A DNA stretch of 5,544 bases, taken from NCBI GenBank assembly GCA_021798395.1, contig JAJZHS010000186.1, forward strand, positions 1 to 5,544, in the 5' to 3' direction. This document shows positions 5,322-5,544 of this stretch, piece by piece. Origin of the DNA: Pseudomonadota bacterium (GTDB lineage Bacteria; Pseudomonadota; Gammaproteobacteria; Burkholderiales; Burkholderiaceae_C). A model generated the notes under the pieces. That model did no database searches, had not been told where the DNA came from, and saw only the letters and a program-made list of their open reading frames with translations. Made by a program: the position numbers and the translations under genes. Within the stretch, counting starts at the first letter, position 1; each line of letters opens with the position of its first letter.

Positions 5322-5544
5322 ATGACCGCTGCCCCCACGATCGATACCGCCGGCCTGCGCCTGGAATTCAGCCGCCACGGCGCGCAGGCGCTGGCCAGCG
5401 CGCGCACCACGCTGGCCACGCTGCCGCACGCGCCGGCCGAACTGCTCAGTTCCAGCGTGCTCAACGGCAGCGAAGGCCGCCCGGCCTGGCACATGCTCGC
5501 CCGCCTGGGCGCGCAGGGGCGCGACGCCGCCGCGCGCGACGCCG
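5322..5544 (+). CDS. Unrecognised protein, N-terminal part (runs off the window)
   Basis: An open frame starts at ATG 5322 and continues without a stop for 74 codons to the right edge. It begins MTAAPTIDTAGLRLEFSRHG and is rich in Ala, Leu and Arg. There is no signal peptide, no membrane segment and no motif I recognise. The strongest support that it is coding is base use: about 92 percent of its codons end in G or C, like the other genes here, and it lies just downstream of a plausible -10 box. The ATG has no good Shine-Dalgarno in front; the bases before it read CCCCGACGAAC. A TTG in frame at 5283, after GGGGAA, is a possible earlier start but sits too close to the predicted transcription start. 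It is divergent from rfbB, so shared regulation with the rhamnose genes is possible, though a functional link is only a guess. Antisense frames over this stretch (5163-5492 and 5264-5494) look like shadows. Confidence 0.7.
   Translation, partial: MTAAPTIDTAGLRLEFSRHGAQALASARTTLATLPHAPAELLSSSVLNGSEGRPAWHMLARLGAQGRDAAARDA

Noticed and set aside
1..5544. Mobile element, CRISPR, RNA gene or defence system
   Set aside because: No terminal repeats flanking a transposase, no spaced direct repeats, no tRNA- or rRNA-like stretch, and coding is accounted for by housekeeping and envelope genes with uniform base use.

Overview
The window is GC-rich chromosomal DNA with an ordinary bacterial gene layout. 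It holds seven genes, five complete and two cut by the window edges. The very high GC at third codon positions, the min operon order minC-minD-minE with E. coli-like MinD and MinE sequences, and O-antigen-type sugar genes nearby point to a gammaproteobacterium. My best guess is Xanthomonadaceae/Lysobacteraceae (Xanthomonas, Lysobacter or Luteimonas type). The family-level guess is inference; no rRNA or other taxonomic marker is present.

Left part, + strand (1-3071). The window opens with the last 36 codons of a PAP2-family membrane phosphatase. A 42-base gap follows, then the division-site selection operon minC (154-870), minD (896-1708) and minE (1724-1975). After 31 bases comes an integral membrane sugar-1-phosphate transferase of glycosyltransferase family 4 (the WecA/MraY superfamily, 2007-3071). 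All run in one direction with short gaps, so the last four may be one transcription unit. MinC, MinD and MinE place the division septum at midcell by pole-to-pole oscillation. The two flanking membrane enzymes belong to families that release or load polyprenyl-phosphate carriers.

Right part, - strand (3147-5155). rfbB (dTDP-glucose 4,6-dehydratase) and rfbD (dTDP-4-dehydrorhamnose reductase) are transcribed towards the min block. They overlap by 4 bases (ATGA) and encode steps two and four of dTDP-L-rhamnose synthesis. rfbA and rfbC are not between them and not elsewhere in the window. The transferase and rfbD converge over a 75-base gap with no clear intrinsic terminator.

Far right (5156-5544). 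A 166-base divergent control region separates rfbB from an unrecognised + strand gene that starts at 5322 and runs off the window. It carries a 9-bp inverted repeat, and each arm contains a TAGAAT sequence that could serve as a -10 element for the gene it faces.

I found no mobile element, CRISPR array, tRNA, rRNA or toxin-antitoxin pair, and no clear sign of an undescribed system. The points most worth following are the linkage of minCDE to lipid-carrier enzymes, the reduced rfbBD pair, the symmetric divergent promoter region and the unidentified gene at the right edge.
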